Below are positions 34,159 through 43,154 of a stretch of 64,000 nt of DNA, piece by piece; within the stretch, counting starts at the first letter, position 1, and the number at the start of each line of letters is the position of its first letter. This DNA is from Plastoroseomonas hellenica. Its GTDB lineage: Bacteria > Pseudomonadota > Alphaproteobacteria > Acetobacterales > Acetobacteraceae. A program made the translations under genes and the position numbers. Where the stretch lies: NCBI RefSeq assembly GCF_018129085.1, contig NZ_JAAGBB010000030.1, positions 1 through 64,000 of the forward strand, read 5' to 3'. Below the pieces are notes generated by a model. That model saw nothing but the letters and a program-made list of their open reading frames with translations, did not search any database and had not been told where the DNA came from.

Positions 34159-34241
34159 CCTTTCGGCCGACCTCGGCCAGAAACCCGCCTCTCGCGACCC
34201 TGCCGGGGCCGCGCATCATTCGCTTGTAGGAATTTTCTGCC

Positions 34242-34535
34242 ATGGCTCGCCGCTGCGCCGTCACCGGCAAGGGTGTCCTCTCCGGGAACAACGTCAGCCA
34301 CGCGAACAACAAGACGCGTCGCCGCTTCCTGCCCAACCTGCAGGAGACGTCGTTCTTCTCCGACGTGCTCGGCGCCCAGATCCGCCTGCGCCTGACCACC
34401 AACGGCATCCGCACGGTGGAGCACAATGGCGGCATCGACGCCTACCTGCTCGAGACCCCGGACCGGAAGCTGACCTTGGAGACCATCATCCTGAAGCGCC
34501 GCCTGGAGCGCGCGAAGGAAAAGAAGGCCGCCTGA
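34242..34535 (+). CDS. rpmB: 50S ribosomal protein L28
   Basis: Component of the large ribosomal subunit. The 97 aa carry [32 protein letters not shown], the typical N-terminus, and [15 protein letters not shown] further on. This is the zinc-free form with only one N-terminal cysteine, and the C-terminal lysine-rich tail is as in alphaproteobacteria. An AGGAA ribosome site precedes the ATG. A hairpin repeat begins in its stop codon, and a strong terminator lies about 110 bases downstream. Confidence 0.97.
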   Translation: MARRCAVTGKGVLSGNNVSHANNKTRRRFLPNLQETSFFSDVLGAQIRLRLTTNGIRTVEHNGGIDAYLLETPDRKLTLETIILKRRLERAKEKKAA

Positions 34536-34588
34536 GCGCGTCCGATGACCGCAGGGCCGAAGGGCCCGGAGGTCTGAATCGGCCGCGC
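34534..34588 (+). repeat. GAGCG three-stem hairpin repeat, copy 3
   Basis: The outer stem GCGCGTCCGAT pairs with ATCGGCCGCGC with one mismatch, the middle stem is GACC/GGTC, and the inner stem GGGCC/GGCCC closes a GAAG loop. The unpaired TGA on the 3' side is present as in the other copies. Its first base lies within the rpmB stop codon. Confidence 0.8.
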
Positions 34589-34641
34589 CTCTCTTCAAAG
34601 CCGCGCCTCTCTTCAAACGTGTCTTTCTTCAATGGTTTCGC

Positions 34642-34667
34642 AAAGGCCCGCCTTTTGGCGGGCCTTT
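34642..34667. terminator. Bidirectional intrinsic terminator between rpmB and hyuA
   Basis: A perfect hairpin with 11-base arms, AAAGGCCCGCC and GGCGGGCCTTT, closes a TTTT loop. Because arms start with A and end with T runs, it is suited to stop transcription from both sides, rpmB (plus) and hyuA (minus, stop at 34674). Confidence 0.88.
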
Positions 34668-34673
34668 GCCGTT

Positions 34674-36773
34674 TCAGGGCAGCTCGATCGCCAGCCAGCC
34701 ACGCGCATCCATCCGGGCGATATCGCCCGGCAGGATCAGCACCGTGGTCGTGTCGCTCTCGACGATGGCAGGGCCCGGGATGGCCTGGCCCGGCAGCAGT
34801 GCCGCGAAGCCATGCACCGGCACCTCGGCCGGGCCGTCTTCCAGCCGGATGTGGCGGGTGGCCACGCTGGTGCGGGCGGGCGGCAGCACCGCCCGCGACT
34901 CGCCGCCCGGCAGCAGGCCGAGCACCGCGATCCGGGCATTCACCAGCGCCACCTCTTCGCCGCGCAGCGCATAGGTGAAGAGCTGCTCGTGCCGGAGGTG
35001 GAAAGCCTCGGCCACCCGCTCGGCAAGGCCGGGCGCCTCCCAGTCGACGCCATCCAGCGGCACGCCGACCTCGAAGACCTGCTCGCCGTAGCGCATGTCG
35101 GCGGCCCGGCGGACCGCGACCTCGCCCCCGAACCAGCCGGAGACCCGGGCGCGGCCATCGGCCTCCAGCGCCGCGAAGGTCTCGCGCAGCGCCGCATCGC
35201 CCGGCAGGCCCGCGCCTTCCAGGCTGCGGGAGACCTCGTAACGGAGGTCGGTGTGCAGCATCCCCCAGGCCGAGAGGCCGGCCGCGAAGACCGGCACCGC
35301 GACCCTGGCCATGCCGAGCTCCCGCGCCACCGCGCTGGCATGCAGCCCGGCGGCGCCGCCGAAGGCGAGGAGCGTGAAGCCGCGCGGATCGACGCCGCGC
35401 CGGACCGTCGCCAGCCGGATGCCATCAGCCATGCGGAGATTGGCGATGCGGTGGGCGCCAGCCGCAGCCTCGGCCGCGCCAAGGCCGAGCTGTGCCCCGA
35501 GCCGGCCGAAGGCCGCCTCGGCCGCGGCCCGGTCCAGCACCCGCTTGCCGCCAAGGAAGTTCCCGGGATCGAGATAACCGAGCACCAGGTTGGCGTCGGT
35601 GACGGAGGGTTCGGTGCCGCCCTGCCCGTAGCAGACCGGCCCTGGCACCGCGCCGGCGCTGCGCGGCCCAACCTGCAGCAGCCCGCCCGGCCCCAGATGC
35701 GCGATGGAGCCGCCGCCGGCGCCAAGCGTCACGATGTCGAGGCTTTCCAGCGCGATGCGCTCGCCCCCGACCTCCCGCCCGCGGCCGAGCGCGGCCTCGC
35801 CGCCTTCGATCAAGGCGATATCGGTGGAGGTGCCGCCGACATCGAAGGTGACGAGGTCCTGCCCAAGCCCCTGTCGGGCGAGGGCGACCCCGGCGGCGAC
35901 GCCCCCGGCGGGGCCGGAGAGCGCGGTGCCGGCCGCGAGCCGCGCCGCCTCCTCCACCGGGGCGACGCCGCCATGGGAGAGGATGACGAAGACCGGCCCG
36001 CCATAGCCGGCCTCGGCGAGCCGCGTGCGCAGCCGGGTCAGGTAGCGGGCGACGACCGGGCCGACATAGGCGTTCACAGCGGTCGTCGAGAAGCGCTCGA
36101 ACTCCTTGATCTGGGGCAGCACCTCGGCGGAGTGGGTGACGAAGACATCGGGCAGCGCCGCACGCACCGCCTCCGCCGCCTGGCGCTCATGCGTCGGGTC
36201 GCGCCAAGCGTGCAGGAAGCAGATGGCGACCGATTCTGCCCCTTCCGCCTTCGCGCTCGCGATCGCGGCATCGACGGAGCCAGGATCCAGCGGCGCCTCC
36301 ACACGGCCGTCCGGCCGCAACCGCTCCCGCACCGGGATACGGCGATGGCGCGGCACCAGGGCAGGGGCGGCGGGCAGGCGCAGGTCGTAGCGTTCGGGCT
36401 TCAGGCCTTCGCGCATCTCGATCACGTCGCGATGGCCTTCGGTCGTCAGCATCGCCACCTTGGCGCCGCGGCGTTCGAGCAGCGCATTGGTGGCGACGGT
36501 GGTGCCATGGACGATGCGCTCGGTCCGCGCCAGCAGATCTGCCAGGGTCAGTCCCAGTGCCTCGGCGAGGGTGGCGAGGCCGGCGACCACGCCCTCGCTC
36601 TGGTCTGCCGGCGTGGAAGCGGCCTTGGCCAAGGTCGTGATGCCGTCGGGCGCGATGCCGACGACGTCGGTGAAGGTGCCGCCGACATCGACGCCGATGC
36701 GATAGAGCGTTCGATGATCGGAGGGCCGAAGGGTCCGGAGATCTGAATCGGACGCTCCAATTATGAGGCTCAT
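34674..36773 (-). CDS. hyuA: Hydantoinase/oxoprolinase family protein, subunit A
   Basis: ATP-binding subunit (699 aa) of an ATP-dependent hydantoinase/oxoprolinase/carboxylase-type enzyme. IGVDVGGTFTDVVG is the ATPase phosphate-1 motif; HGTTVATNALLERRGAKVA, ERYDLRLP, GPAGGVAAGVALA, TFDVGGTSTDIALI and the C-terminal GPAIVESDTTTVLILPG are family landmarks. The ATG at 36773 overlaps the hyuB stop (ATGA), supporting it. About 18 codons after MSLII are encoded by a hairpin repeat (36705-36758) inserted in frame; relatives begin almost directly at the ATPase motif. Substrate could be a hydantoin, 5-oxoproline or a related compound; the operon and nearby amidase favour a hydantoin. Confidence 0.92.
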   Translation of the reverse strand: MSLIIGASDSDLRTLRPSDHRTLYRIGVDVGGTFTDVVGIAPDGITTLAKAASTPADQSEGVVAGLATLAEALGLTLADLLARTERIVHGTTVATNALLERRGAKVAMLTTEGHRDVIEMREGLKPERYDLRLPAAPALVPRHRRIPVRERLRPDGRVEAPLDPGSVDAAIASAKAEGAESVAICFLHAWRDPTHERQAAEAVRAALPDVFVTHSAEVLPQIKEFERFSTTAVNAYVGPVVARYLTRLRTRLAEAGYGGPVFVILSHGGVAPVEEAARLAAGTALSGPAGGVAAGVALARQGLGQDLVTFDVGGTSTDIALIEGGEAALGRGREVGGERIALESLDIVTLGAGGGSIAHLGPGGLLQVGPRSAGAVPGPVCYGQGGTEPSVTDANLVLGYLDPGNFLGGKRVLDRAAAEAAFGRLGAQLGLGAAEAAAGAHRIANLRMADGIRLATVRRGVDPRGFTLLAFGGAAGLHASAVARELGMARVAVPVFAAGLSAWGMLHTDLRYEVSRSLEGAGLPGDAALRETFAALEADGRARVSGWFGGEVAVRRAADMRYGEQVFEVGVPLDGVDWEAPGLAERVAEAFHLRHEQLFTYALRGEEVALVNARIAVLGLLPGGESRAVLPPARTSVATRHIRLEDGPAEVPVHGFAALLPGQAIPGPAIVESDTTTVLILPGDIARMDARGWLAIELP
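36705..36758 (-). repeat. GAGCG three-stem hairpin repeat, copy 4, inside the hyuA reading frame
   Basis: Outer stem GAGCGTTCGAT/ATCGGACGCTC, middle stem GATC/GATC and inner stem GGGCC-GAAG-GGTCC are all present (plus-strand reading). The 54-base length keeps the frame, adding 18 codons (SDSDLRTLRPSDHRT region) between MSLII and YRIGVDVGG of hyuA. The middle stem differs from copy 3 by a compensatory pair. Confidence 0.85.
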
Positions 36774-38416
36774 CGCGTCACCAAGCCTTCGCGGCGATCG
36801 GCCGCCCTTGCTGCGGGATCGCGCTTCTCCGGCGGCCCCCAGCCGCCGCCGCCGGCGGCCTGCACGCGCAGCGTATCGCCGGGGGCGATCGCGATGCCGA
36901 CCTCCTTGGTCGCCAGCACGCGCTCACTGCCATCGCTCCGCTGCAGCACGTAGCGGTGCGGCGCGCTGTCCTCGCCGCCGAGCATGCCGACGGAGCCGTG
37001 GCGGGCGCCGTCGCCGGCGGTGTTCCCGCGGCAGGGGCCGTCGCTTTCGACCACCAGGGCCAACTCGCCGCCGAAACCGCCGCGATGGGTGCCGTCGCCC
37101 GCGGAATCCGGGCGGAACTCGTGATGCTGGAAGAACAGGGGGAAGCGGGTCTCGGCCATCTCCACGCTGCCGAATTTGAGGCCGCCTGCCGAATGCCATT
37201 CGCCGGCCGTGGACCAGCCGTCGCCGCGCGCCGATCCGCCGCCGCCCGGCCGGGCATGGAACAGGTGCCAGACGAAGTTGCGGTTGCGGCGCGGGTCGCG
37301 CCCCTGGATCGCGATGCGGAAGCGCCGGCCCCAGCCGCCCATGGCGCGGTCCGGGCAGGCATTGGCCAGCGCCTTCACCACCGCCTCCACGATCTCGTTC
37401 GAGCAATGGGAGGTGCAGAGCGTCACCGGCGCCCCCTCCCGCGCCCAGACCACGGTACCTTCCTTCGCGATCACCTCCAGCGGGCGGAAGGCGCCGTCAT
37501 TCTTCGCGACCTCCGGATCCAGCAGATACGCGAACGCCATGGCGACGGCGCTGCGCATGTTCGGGTAGCTGGAATTGACGAAACCCACGGTCTGCGGCGC
37601 GCTGTCCGACAGGTCGACCGTCAGGCGGTCGCCCTGCTTCGTCACCCGCGCATGGATGCGGATGTCGCGCGCGTCGTGCCCGTCATCGTCCAGGATGGCC
37701 TCGCCCTCCCAGGTGCCGTCCCGCCAGTCCGCGACGATGCGCCGCGCATGCGCCTCCGACAGGTCGAAGATCGCCTCCACGGCTTCGGCGAGCATCGCAC
37801 CGCCATGCTTGCCGAGAAGCGTGAGCAGCCGCTTCTCACCGAGATGCGCGGCGCCGATCATCGCCATCAGGTCGCCCCGGACCTCCCGCGGCATGCGGGT
37901 GTTGGTGACCAGCATCATCACCAGGTCGGGCCGCGGCAGGCGCCCTTCGCCGAGGCGGATCGGCGGCACGCGGAGGCCTTCCTGCCAGATCTCGGTGGCG
38001 GCGGGGTTGTAGCCGCCATGGGTGGCGCCGCCGATATCGGTCTGGTGCGCGCGCACCAGCGACCAGAAGCGCAGCACCCCATTGTCCATCACCGGCACCA
38101 CGATGGTGAGGTCGGGCAGGTGGCTGCCGCCGTGATAGGGGTCGTTCAGCAGGAAGATGTCGCCTTCCCGCACCTGATCGCCGAATGCATCGGCAACCGC
38201 GCGTGCCGCGAAGGGCATGGCGCCGACATGCACGGGGATATGGTCGGCCTGCGCCACCAGCCGGCATTGCGCATCGCAGAGCGCGATCGAGAAATCGCGC
38301 GAGGAGTTCAGGATCTGGGAATAGGTGGTGCGCAGCATCGCCTCCCCCATTTCCTCGACGATGGCACGGAAGCGGTTTTCGAGCACCGCGAGGGCGACGG
38401 GGTCGGGGCGTGTCAT
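36770..38416 (-). CDS. hyuB: Hydantoinase/oxoprolinase family protein, subunit B
   Basis: Partner of HyuA, 548 aa. The N-terminus PVALAVLENRFRAIVEEMGEAMLRTTYSQILNSSRDFSIALCD is the family signature; FLLNDPYHGGSHLPDLTIVVPV, TDIGGATHGGYNP and the C-terminal GDTLRVQAAGGGGWGPPEKRDP follow. The ATG at 38416 gives the normal length; upstream in-frame residues look non-coding. It is upstream of and overlaps hyuA by four bases, as expected for an obligate complex. Confidence 0.93.
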   Translation of the reverse strand: MTRPDPVALAVLENRFRAIVEEMGEAMLRTTYSQILNSSRDFSIALCDAQCRLVAQADHIPVHVGAMPFAARAVADAFGDQVREGDIFLLNDPYHGGSHLPDLTIVVPVMDNGVLRFWSLVRAHQTDIGGATHGGYNPAATEIWQEGLRVPPIRLGEGRLPRPDLVMMLVTNTRMPREVRGDLMAMIGAAHLGEKRLLTLLGKHGGAMLAEAVEAIFDLSEAHARRIVADWRDGTWEGEAILDDDGHDARDIRIHARVTKQGDRLTVDLSDSAPQTVGFVNSSYPNMRSAVAMAFAYLLDPEVAKNDGAFRPLEVIAKEGTVVWAREGAPVTLCTSHCSNEIVEAVVKALANACPDRAMGGWGRRFRIAIQGRDPRRNRNFVWHLFHARPGGGGSARGDGWSTAGEWHSAGGLKFGSVEMAETRFPLFFQHHEFRPDSAGDGTHRGGFGGELALVVESDGPCRGNTAGDGARHGSVGMLGGEDSAPHRYVLQRSDGSERVLATKEVGIAIAPGDTLRVQAAGGGGWGPPEKRDPAARAADRREGLVTR

Positions 38417-38540
38417 GTCCTCAGGCTCCCGTGTGCGGCGGCACGGCGTCAAGCCATGCTGGAAGCGGTTCCGCGGCGATCGGCCCTTTGCGGTCAGCCG
38501 AAGCGGCGTCATGCTGCCCGCAAGGGCAGGAGTAATGTCG

Positions 38541-39461
38541 ATGGCCGAAGAGATCGCGCTGACCACCTTGGCGACGGGGCTGCGCTTCCCCGAAGGTCCG
38601 GTTGCGATGCCGGACGGCTCGATCGCGCTGGTCGAAATCGCGGCAGGCCGCATCACCCGCATTGCCCCGGACGGCATGGTGAGCGTGATCGCCTCGCCCG
38701 GCGACGGGCCGAACGGCATGGCGCTCGGGCCCGACGGCCAACTCTATGTCTGCAACAATGGCGGTTTCCACTGGCATGAGGAGCCGGGCTTCATCCGCCC
38801 GATCGGCCAGTCCACGGATTACCAGACCGGCCGCATCGAACGCGTGGACCCCGTGACCGGCGATGTCACGCGGCTCTATGACCGTTGCGGCGGCACGCCC
38901 CTCAAGGGACCGAACGACATCGTCTTCGACGGGCGTTCTGGCTTCTGGTTCAGCGATCTCGGCAAGGTGCGGCACCGCGACCGTGACCATGGCGGCATCT
39001 ACTGGGCGGCGACCGATGGCAGCGGCATCATCGAAGCCGCCTATCCGGTGCCGGGCGGCGCCAATGGCATCGGCCTCAGCCCGGACGGCAGGACGCTCTA
39101 CGCGGCCGAGACCGAGACCGGCCGCCTCTGGGCCTGGGACGTCGAAAGCCCGGGGCATCTCCGCAAGGAGCCCTGGCCGAGCCCGCATGGCGGACGGCTG
39201 CTCTGCCAGTTCCCGGGCTTCCGCCGGCTCGACAGCCTGGCCGTCACCGCCGCGGGCAACATCGTGGTGGCGACGCTGGTCGCCGGCGAGATCACCACCG
39301 TCTCGCCCGCTGGCGAGATCATCCGGGTGGTGAAGATGCCGGAGCGGATGCCGACCAATATCTGCTTCGGCGGCGAAGGGCTGCGCACCGCCTTCATCAC
39401 GCTCTCCACCAGCGGCAAACTGGTCAGCACGCCCTGGAACGAGGCGGGGCTCGCCCTCTGA
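38541..39461 (+). CDS. SMP-30/gluconolactonase-like beta-propeller
   Basis: Predicted metal-dependent lactonase or related hydrolase of 306 aa. The propeller repeats show FPEGPVAMPDGSIALVEIAAGRITRI, PNGMALGPDGQLYVCNN, GPNDIVFDGRSGFWFSD (metal-binding Asn/Asp) and GANGIGLSPDGRTLYAAET. The ATG at 38541 is preferred over 38535 because AGGAG (38528-38532) is 8 bases from the former and only 2 from the latter. No signal peptide is seen. It is divergent from hyuBA and faces the ABC operon, perhaps as the first catabolic gene. Confidence 0.87.
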   Translation: MAEEIALTTLATGLRFPEGPVAMPDGSIALVEIAAGRITRIAPDGMVSVIASPGDGPNGMALGPDGQLYVCNNGGFHWHEEPGFIRPIGQSTDYQTGRIERVDPVTGDVTRLYDRCGGTPLKGPNDIVFDGRSGFWFSDLGKVRHRDRDHGGIYWAATDGSGIIEAAYPVPGGANGIGLSPDGRTLYAAETETGRLWAWDVESPGHLRKEPWPSPHGGRLLCQFPGFRRLDSLAVTAAGNIVVATLVAGEITTVSPAGEIIRVVKMPERMPTNICFGGEGLRTAFITLSTSGKLVSTPWNEAGLAL

Positions 39462-39630
39462 TCCTGCGGCCATCGCTTTTTTCGCACTGCACAAGTTTGA
39501 TGTTGTCGCGGCTTTTGCGCTCGGCCTAACCTTGACGCAGGTCGCCCCCGCATCCCGGGCGCGGCGGGGGAAGGCAGTCGCACTCCATGTCACTCGGATG
39601 GCCGAAAGGCCCTCCGGAGCGGGAGCTGCC

Positions 39631-41223
39631 ATGACGACGCGACGTCTTTCCCTCCTCGGCGCGGGTTTCGCGCTTCTCGCTGCCCTCGCCGCGCCGCCCG
39701 CAAGGGCGCAGGAAACGGTGCTGCGCGTCGGCATGACGGCGGGCGACATCCCACTCACCGCCGGCATCCCCGACCAGGGCTTCGAGGGCTGGCGCTTCGT
39801 CGGCTACAACCTCTACGACGCGCTGGTCCTGTGGGATCTCTCGCGCGGCGATGTCGCGGCCGACATCAAGCCGGGCCTCGCCACATCCTGGGCCATCGAC
39901 CCCAACAACAACCGCCGCTGGATCTTCCAGCTCCGCCGCGACGTGCGGTTCCATGACGGCTCGCCGATGACGGCCGCCGACATCGTCTGGAACTTCGAGC
40001 GCTTCACGCGGGAGGGCGCGCCGCAGTTCAACCCTCGCCAATTCGCCTTCGCCCGTGCCTATCTCGGCAACTACGAAGGCATCGAGGCGGTGGACGAGCT
40101 TACCGTCGCCATCACGACGAAGCAGCCGGACAGCCTGCTGCCCTACAACATGAGCTTCCTCATGATGGTGAGCCCCCGCCGCTCGGCGGAGGTGAACAAC
40201 GATGCGGACGCCTTCGCGCGCAATCCCTCGGGCACCGGCCCCTACCGCTTCGCCCGCATGGTGCCGGGGGAGCGGCTCGAACTGGTCCGCAACCCCGACT
40301 ACTGGGACCGCGACCGGGTACCCAAGCATGACCGGCTGGTGCTGCTGCCCATGCCGGAGGCCTCGACGCGCACCGCGGCGCTGCTCTCCGGCCAGGTGGA
40401 CTGGATCGAGGCGCCGGCGCCGGACGCCATTCCACGCCTGCGCTCCGCGCGCATGCAGATCGTCAGCAATTCCTACCCGCACAACTGGGCATATCAGCTC
40501 AACTTCGTGGACGGGCCCTTCGCCGATCTGCGGGTGCGGCGCGCCGCCAACCATGCCCTGAACCGCGCCGACTTCGTGGAGATGCTGGGCGGCATGGCAC
40601 TGCCGGGCTTCGCGAACCTGACGCCCAGCACGCCCTACTACGGCAATCCCAGGCGCTACGAATACGATCCCGCCCGGGCCCGTGCGCTGCTGCAGGAGGC
40701 GGGGTGCCTGCCCTGCCGCGTCACCTTCGCCATCTCGACCTCCGGCTCCGGCCAGATGCAGCCGCTGCCGATGAACGAGCTGGTCAAGGCGCAGCTTGAG
40801 GCTGCGGGTTTCCAGGTCACGCTGCAGACCATGGACTGGAACGCGCTGCTGCAGGTGGGCCGCGAAGGCCGCGGGCGGCACCCGACCGTCAACGGCATCA
40901 ACATCAGCCGTTCGCTGCAGGACCCGTTCAACGGGATGTTCCGCTTCGTCTGGAGTGCGCAGGCAGCCCCTGCCGGCTCCAACTGGGGCCATTACCGCAA
41001 CCCGGAGATGGACGCGCTGGTCAACCAGGCGCTGGCCACCTTCGACCCTGCCGAGCGGCTGCGCATCCTGACGCAGATCCATGAGAAAATGAGCGAGGAC
41101 GCGGTGATGCTCTGGGTCGTGCATGACCTCAACCCGCGCGCCATGTCGCCGCGCTTGCGCGGCTTCACCCAGGCGCAGAGCTGGTTCCAGGACCTGACCC
41201 CGATCACCATCGCACCACGCTGA
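39631..41223 (+). CDS. ABC transporter substrate-binding protein, peptide/opine/nickel family 5
   Basis: Periplasmic solute-binding protein of 530 aa. Signal peptide: RRLSLLGAGFALLAALAAPPARAQ. The family-5 features are DIKPGLATSWAIDPNNNRRWIFQLRRDVRFHDGSPMTAADIVWNFER, GTGPYRFARMVPGERLELVRNPDYW and RVRRAANHALNRADFVE. The ATG at 39631 is chosen from the signal sequence, with GGGAG upstream; the frame is open further 5'. It heads an operon with two permeases and two ATPases. The ligand may be a peptide, hydantoin or another modified amino acid. Confidence 0.93.
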   Translation: MTTRRLSLLGAGFALLAALAAPPARAQETVLRVGMTAGDIPLTAGIPDQGFEGWRFVGYNLYDALVLWDLSRGDVAADIKPGLATSWAIDPNNNRRWIFQLRRDVRFHDGSPMTAADIVWNFERFTREGAPQFNPRQFAFARAYLGNYEGIEAVDELTVAITTKQPDSLLPYNMSFLMMVSPRRSAEVNNDADAFARNPSGTGPYRFARMVPGERLELVRNPDYWDRDRVPKHDRLVLLPMPEASTRTAALLSGQVDWIEAPAPDAIPRLRSARMQIVSNSYPHNWAYQLNFVDGPFADLRVRRAANHALNRADFVEMLGGMALPGFANLTPSTPYYGNPRRYEYDPARARALLQEAGCLPCRVTFAISTSGSGQMQPLPMNELVKAQLEAAGFQVTLQTMDWNALLQVGREGRGRHPTVNGINISRSLQDPFNGMFRFVWSAQAAPAGSNWGHYRNPEMDALVNQALATFDPAERLRILTQIHEKMSEDAVMLWVVHDLNPRAMSPRLRGFTQAQSWFQDLTPITIAPR

Positions 41224-41232
41224 GGCGCCGCG

Positions 41233-42180
41233 ATGTTCGGCTATGTGATCCGCCGCCTGATCGCAGCGATCCCCATCGCTCTCGGCGTCTCCATGATCTG
41301 CTACCTGCTGGTCTACCTGGCACCGGGCGATCCTGTGCAGACCCTGCTGCCGCCCGATGCGGATGCCGAGACCGTGGACCGGCTGAAGCGGCTTTACGGC
41401 CTCGATCGACCGCTGCCGGTCCAGTACATCGAATGGCTCGGCAGGGTGGTGAGCGGCGATTTCGGCCGCTCCATCGCCAATGGCCGACCGGTGATCGAGG
41501 AGATCCAGCGCTCGCTCGGCAACACCGTTCTGCTCGCGACGCTCTCGGTGCTGGTCGCCTTCAGCATCGCCTTCGTCCTCGGCACCATCGCGGGGCGGAA
41601 GGCCGGGACCTGGCTCGACCGGGTCGTCACCGGCGTCGCCGTGCTCGGCGTCTCGGTCCCGAACTACTGGCTCGCCATCGTGCTGATCATCATCTTCTCG
41701 GTGGAGCTGATGATCCTGCCCTCCTCCGGCACCGCCGGCGAGCGCTTCGACCCGACGAGCTGGGAGCATATCCAGTACCTCATCCTGCCGGTCATCACGC
41801 TGTCCATGATCCCGGTCGGCATCATCGCGCGCACCACGCGATCCGCGATCTCGGAGGTGATGAACCAGGATTTTGTCGTCACGCTGCGCGCCAACGGGCT
41901 GCCGGAATGGCGGGTCCTGAAGCATGCGATCAAGAACGCGCTGCCGCCGGTGCTCGCGGTGATGGGGCTGCAATTCGGCACGCTGATGGGCGGCTCCATC
42001 CTGGTCGAGACCGTCTTCGCCTGGCCGGGCAGCGGCTACCTGCTCAGCAAGGCGATCCTGACCCGGGACGTGCCGGTACTGCAGGGCACCATCCTCGTTC
42101 TCGCCATGATCTTCGTCGTGACCAACCTCGCCGTGGACCTCATCCAGTCCACGCTCGACCCGCGCATCCGGCGCGGCTGA
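41233..42180 (+). CDS. ABC transporter permease, DppB/OppB type
   Basis: Inner-membrane permease of 315 aa with about six transmembrane helices. The N-terminal MFGYVIRRLIAAIPIALGVSMICYLLVYLAPGDPV is characteristic, and the EAA-type loop RANGLPEWRVLKHAIKNALPPVLAVMG contacts the ATPase. It follows the binding-protein gene by nine bases. A GAGCG hairpin repeat starts in its stop codon and separates it from the second permease gene. Confidence 0.94.
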   Translation: MFGYVIRRLIAAIPIALGVSMICYLLVYLAPGDPVQTLLPPDADAETVDRLKRLYGLDRPLPVQYIEWLGRVVSGDFGRSIANGRPVIEEIQRSLGNTVLLATLSVLVAFSIAFVLGTIAGRKAGTWLDRVVTGVAVLGVSVPNYWLAIVLIIIFSVELMILPSSGTAGERFDPTSWEHIQYLILPVITLSMIPVGIIARTTRSAISEVMNQDFVVTLRANGLPEWRVLKHAIKNALPPVLAVMGLQFGTLMGGSILVETVFAWPGSGYLLSKAILTRDVPVLQGTILVLAMIFVVTNLAVDLIQSTLDPRIRRG

Positions 42181-42225
42181 GCGCCCGATGACCAGACGGG
42201 CCTGGAGGTCTGAATCGGACGCTCC
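42179..42225 (+). repeat. GAGCG hairpin repeat, copy 5 (inner stem deleted)
   Basis: Outer stem GAGCGCCCGAT/ATCGGACGCTC (one mismatch) and middle stem GACC/GGTC are present with the 3' TGA, but the inner stem is reduced. It begins inside the stop codon of the DppB-type gene and ends 21 bases before the DppC-type ATG, so it is in the operon and could affect mRNA stability or the ratio of the two permeases. Confidence 0.8.
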
Positions 42226-42246
42226 ACTTGCAAAGGGGCAACACCC

Positions 42247-43149
42247 ATGTCCACCGCCGTGAGCGACACCGCAGCACCCGATGCCGCCGAGCTCGCCCTG
42301 CCGACGCAGCGCGGCTACTGGGGGACCGTCGGCTATCGCCTGCGCTACGACCACGTGACCCTGTTCTTCGGTGCGCTGCTGCTGCTCATCATCCTGGCGG
42401 CGGTCGCAGCACCGCTGCTGGCCCCCTTCGACCCCTACCAGGAAAGCATCATCCGCCGGCTCAAGCCGCCGGGGTACCAGGACCGGTACTGGCTCGGCAC
42501 GGACGAGCTGGGGCGCGACATGCTCTCCCGCCTCCTCCATGGCGGGCGCATCACGCTCACCATGGGCATCCTCCCGGTGATCATCGCGACCCTCATCGGC
42601 GGCAGCCTCGGCGTGCTGGCGGGCTTCGCGGGCGGCGTCGTGAACATGAGCATCATGCGCGTGATGGACGTGTTCTACGCCTTCCCCTCGGTGCTGCTGG
42701 CGGTCGCCATCTCCGGCGCCATGGGGGGCGGCGCGGTGAATGGGATGATCGCGCTGACGCTGGTCTTCATCCCACCGCTCTGCCGCGTGGCGGAGACGGC
42801 GACGACCCAGGTCCGCAACCTCGACTTCGTGGACGCGGCGCGGGCGACGGGCGCGCCGATGCACCTCGTCGTCAGGCACCATGTCATCGGCAATGTGCTG
42901 GGGCCGATACTGATCTACGCATCGAGCCTGGTCTCGGTGGCGATCATCCTGGCATCGGGCCTCTCCTTCCTCGGGCTCGGCGTGAAGCCGCCCGATCCGG
43001 ACTGGGGGCTGATGCTGAACGCGCTGCGCCAGGCGATCTATGTCAGTCCGCTGGTCGCGGCGATGCCCGGCATCGCGATCCTGATCACCTCCATCAGCAT
43101 GAACCTGGTGAGCGATGGGCTGCGCGCCGCCATGGACGTACGGAGCTGA
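42247..43149 (+). CDS. ABC transporter permease, DppC/OppC type
   Basis: Second permease of 300 aa. After a soluble N-terminal stretch come about six membrane segments starting [26 protein letters not shown], then [27 protein letters not shown], a hallmark of this subfamily, and the EAA loop [23 protein letters not shown]. It pairs with the DppB-type permease to form the channel. Confidence 0.94.
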   Translation: MSTAVSDTAAPDAAELALPTQRGYWGTVGYRLRYDHVTLFFGALLLLIILAAVAAPLLAPFDPYQESIIRRLKPPGYQDRYWLGTDELGRDMLSRLLHGGRITLTMGILPVIIATLIGGSLGVLAGFAGGVVNMSIMRVMDVFYAFPSVLLAVAISGAMGGGAVNGMIALTLVFIPPLCRVAETATTQVRNLDFVDAARATGAPMHLVVRHHVIGNVLGPILIYASSLVSVAIILASGLSFLGLGVKPPDPDWGLMLNALRQAIYVSPLVAAMPGIAILITSISMNLVSDGLRAAMDVRS

Positions 43150-43154
43150 AGGCG

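Noticed and set aside
36700-36773. hyuA starting downstream of the repeat
   Set aside because: No ATG, GTG or TTG lies in frame between the repeat and the ATPase motif, whereas the ATG at 36773 overlaps the hyuB stop, so the upstream start was kept.
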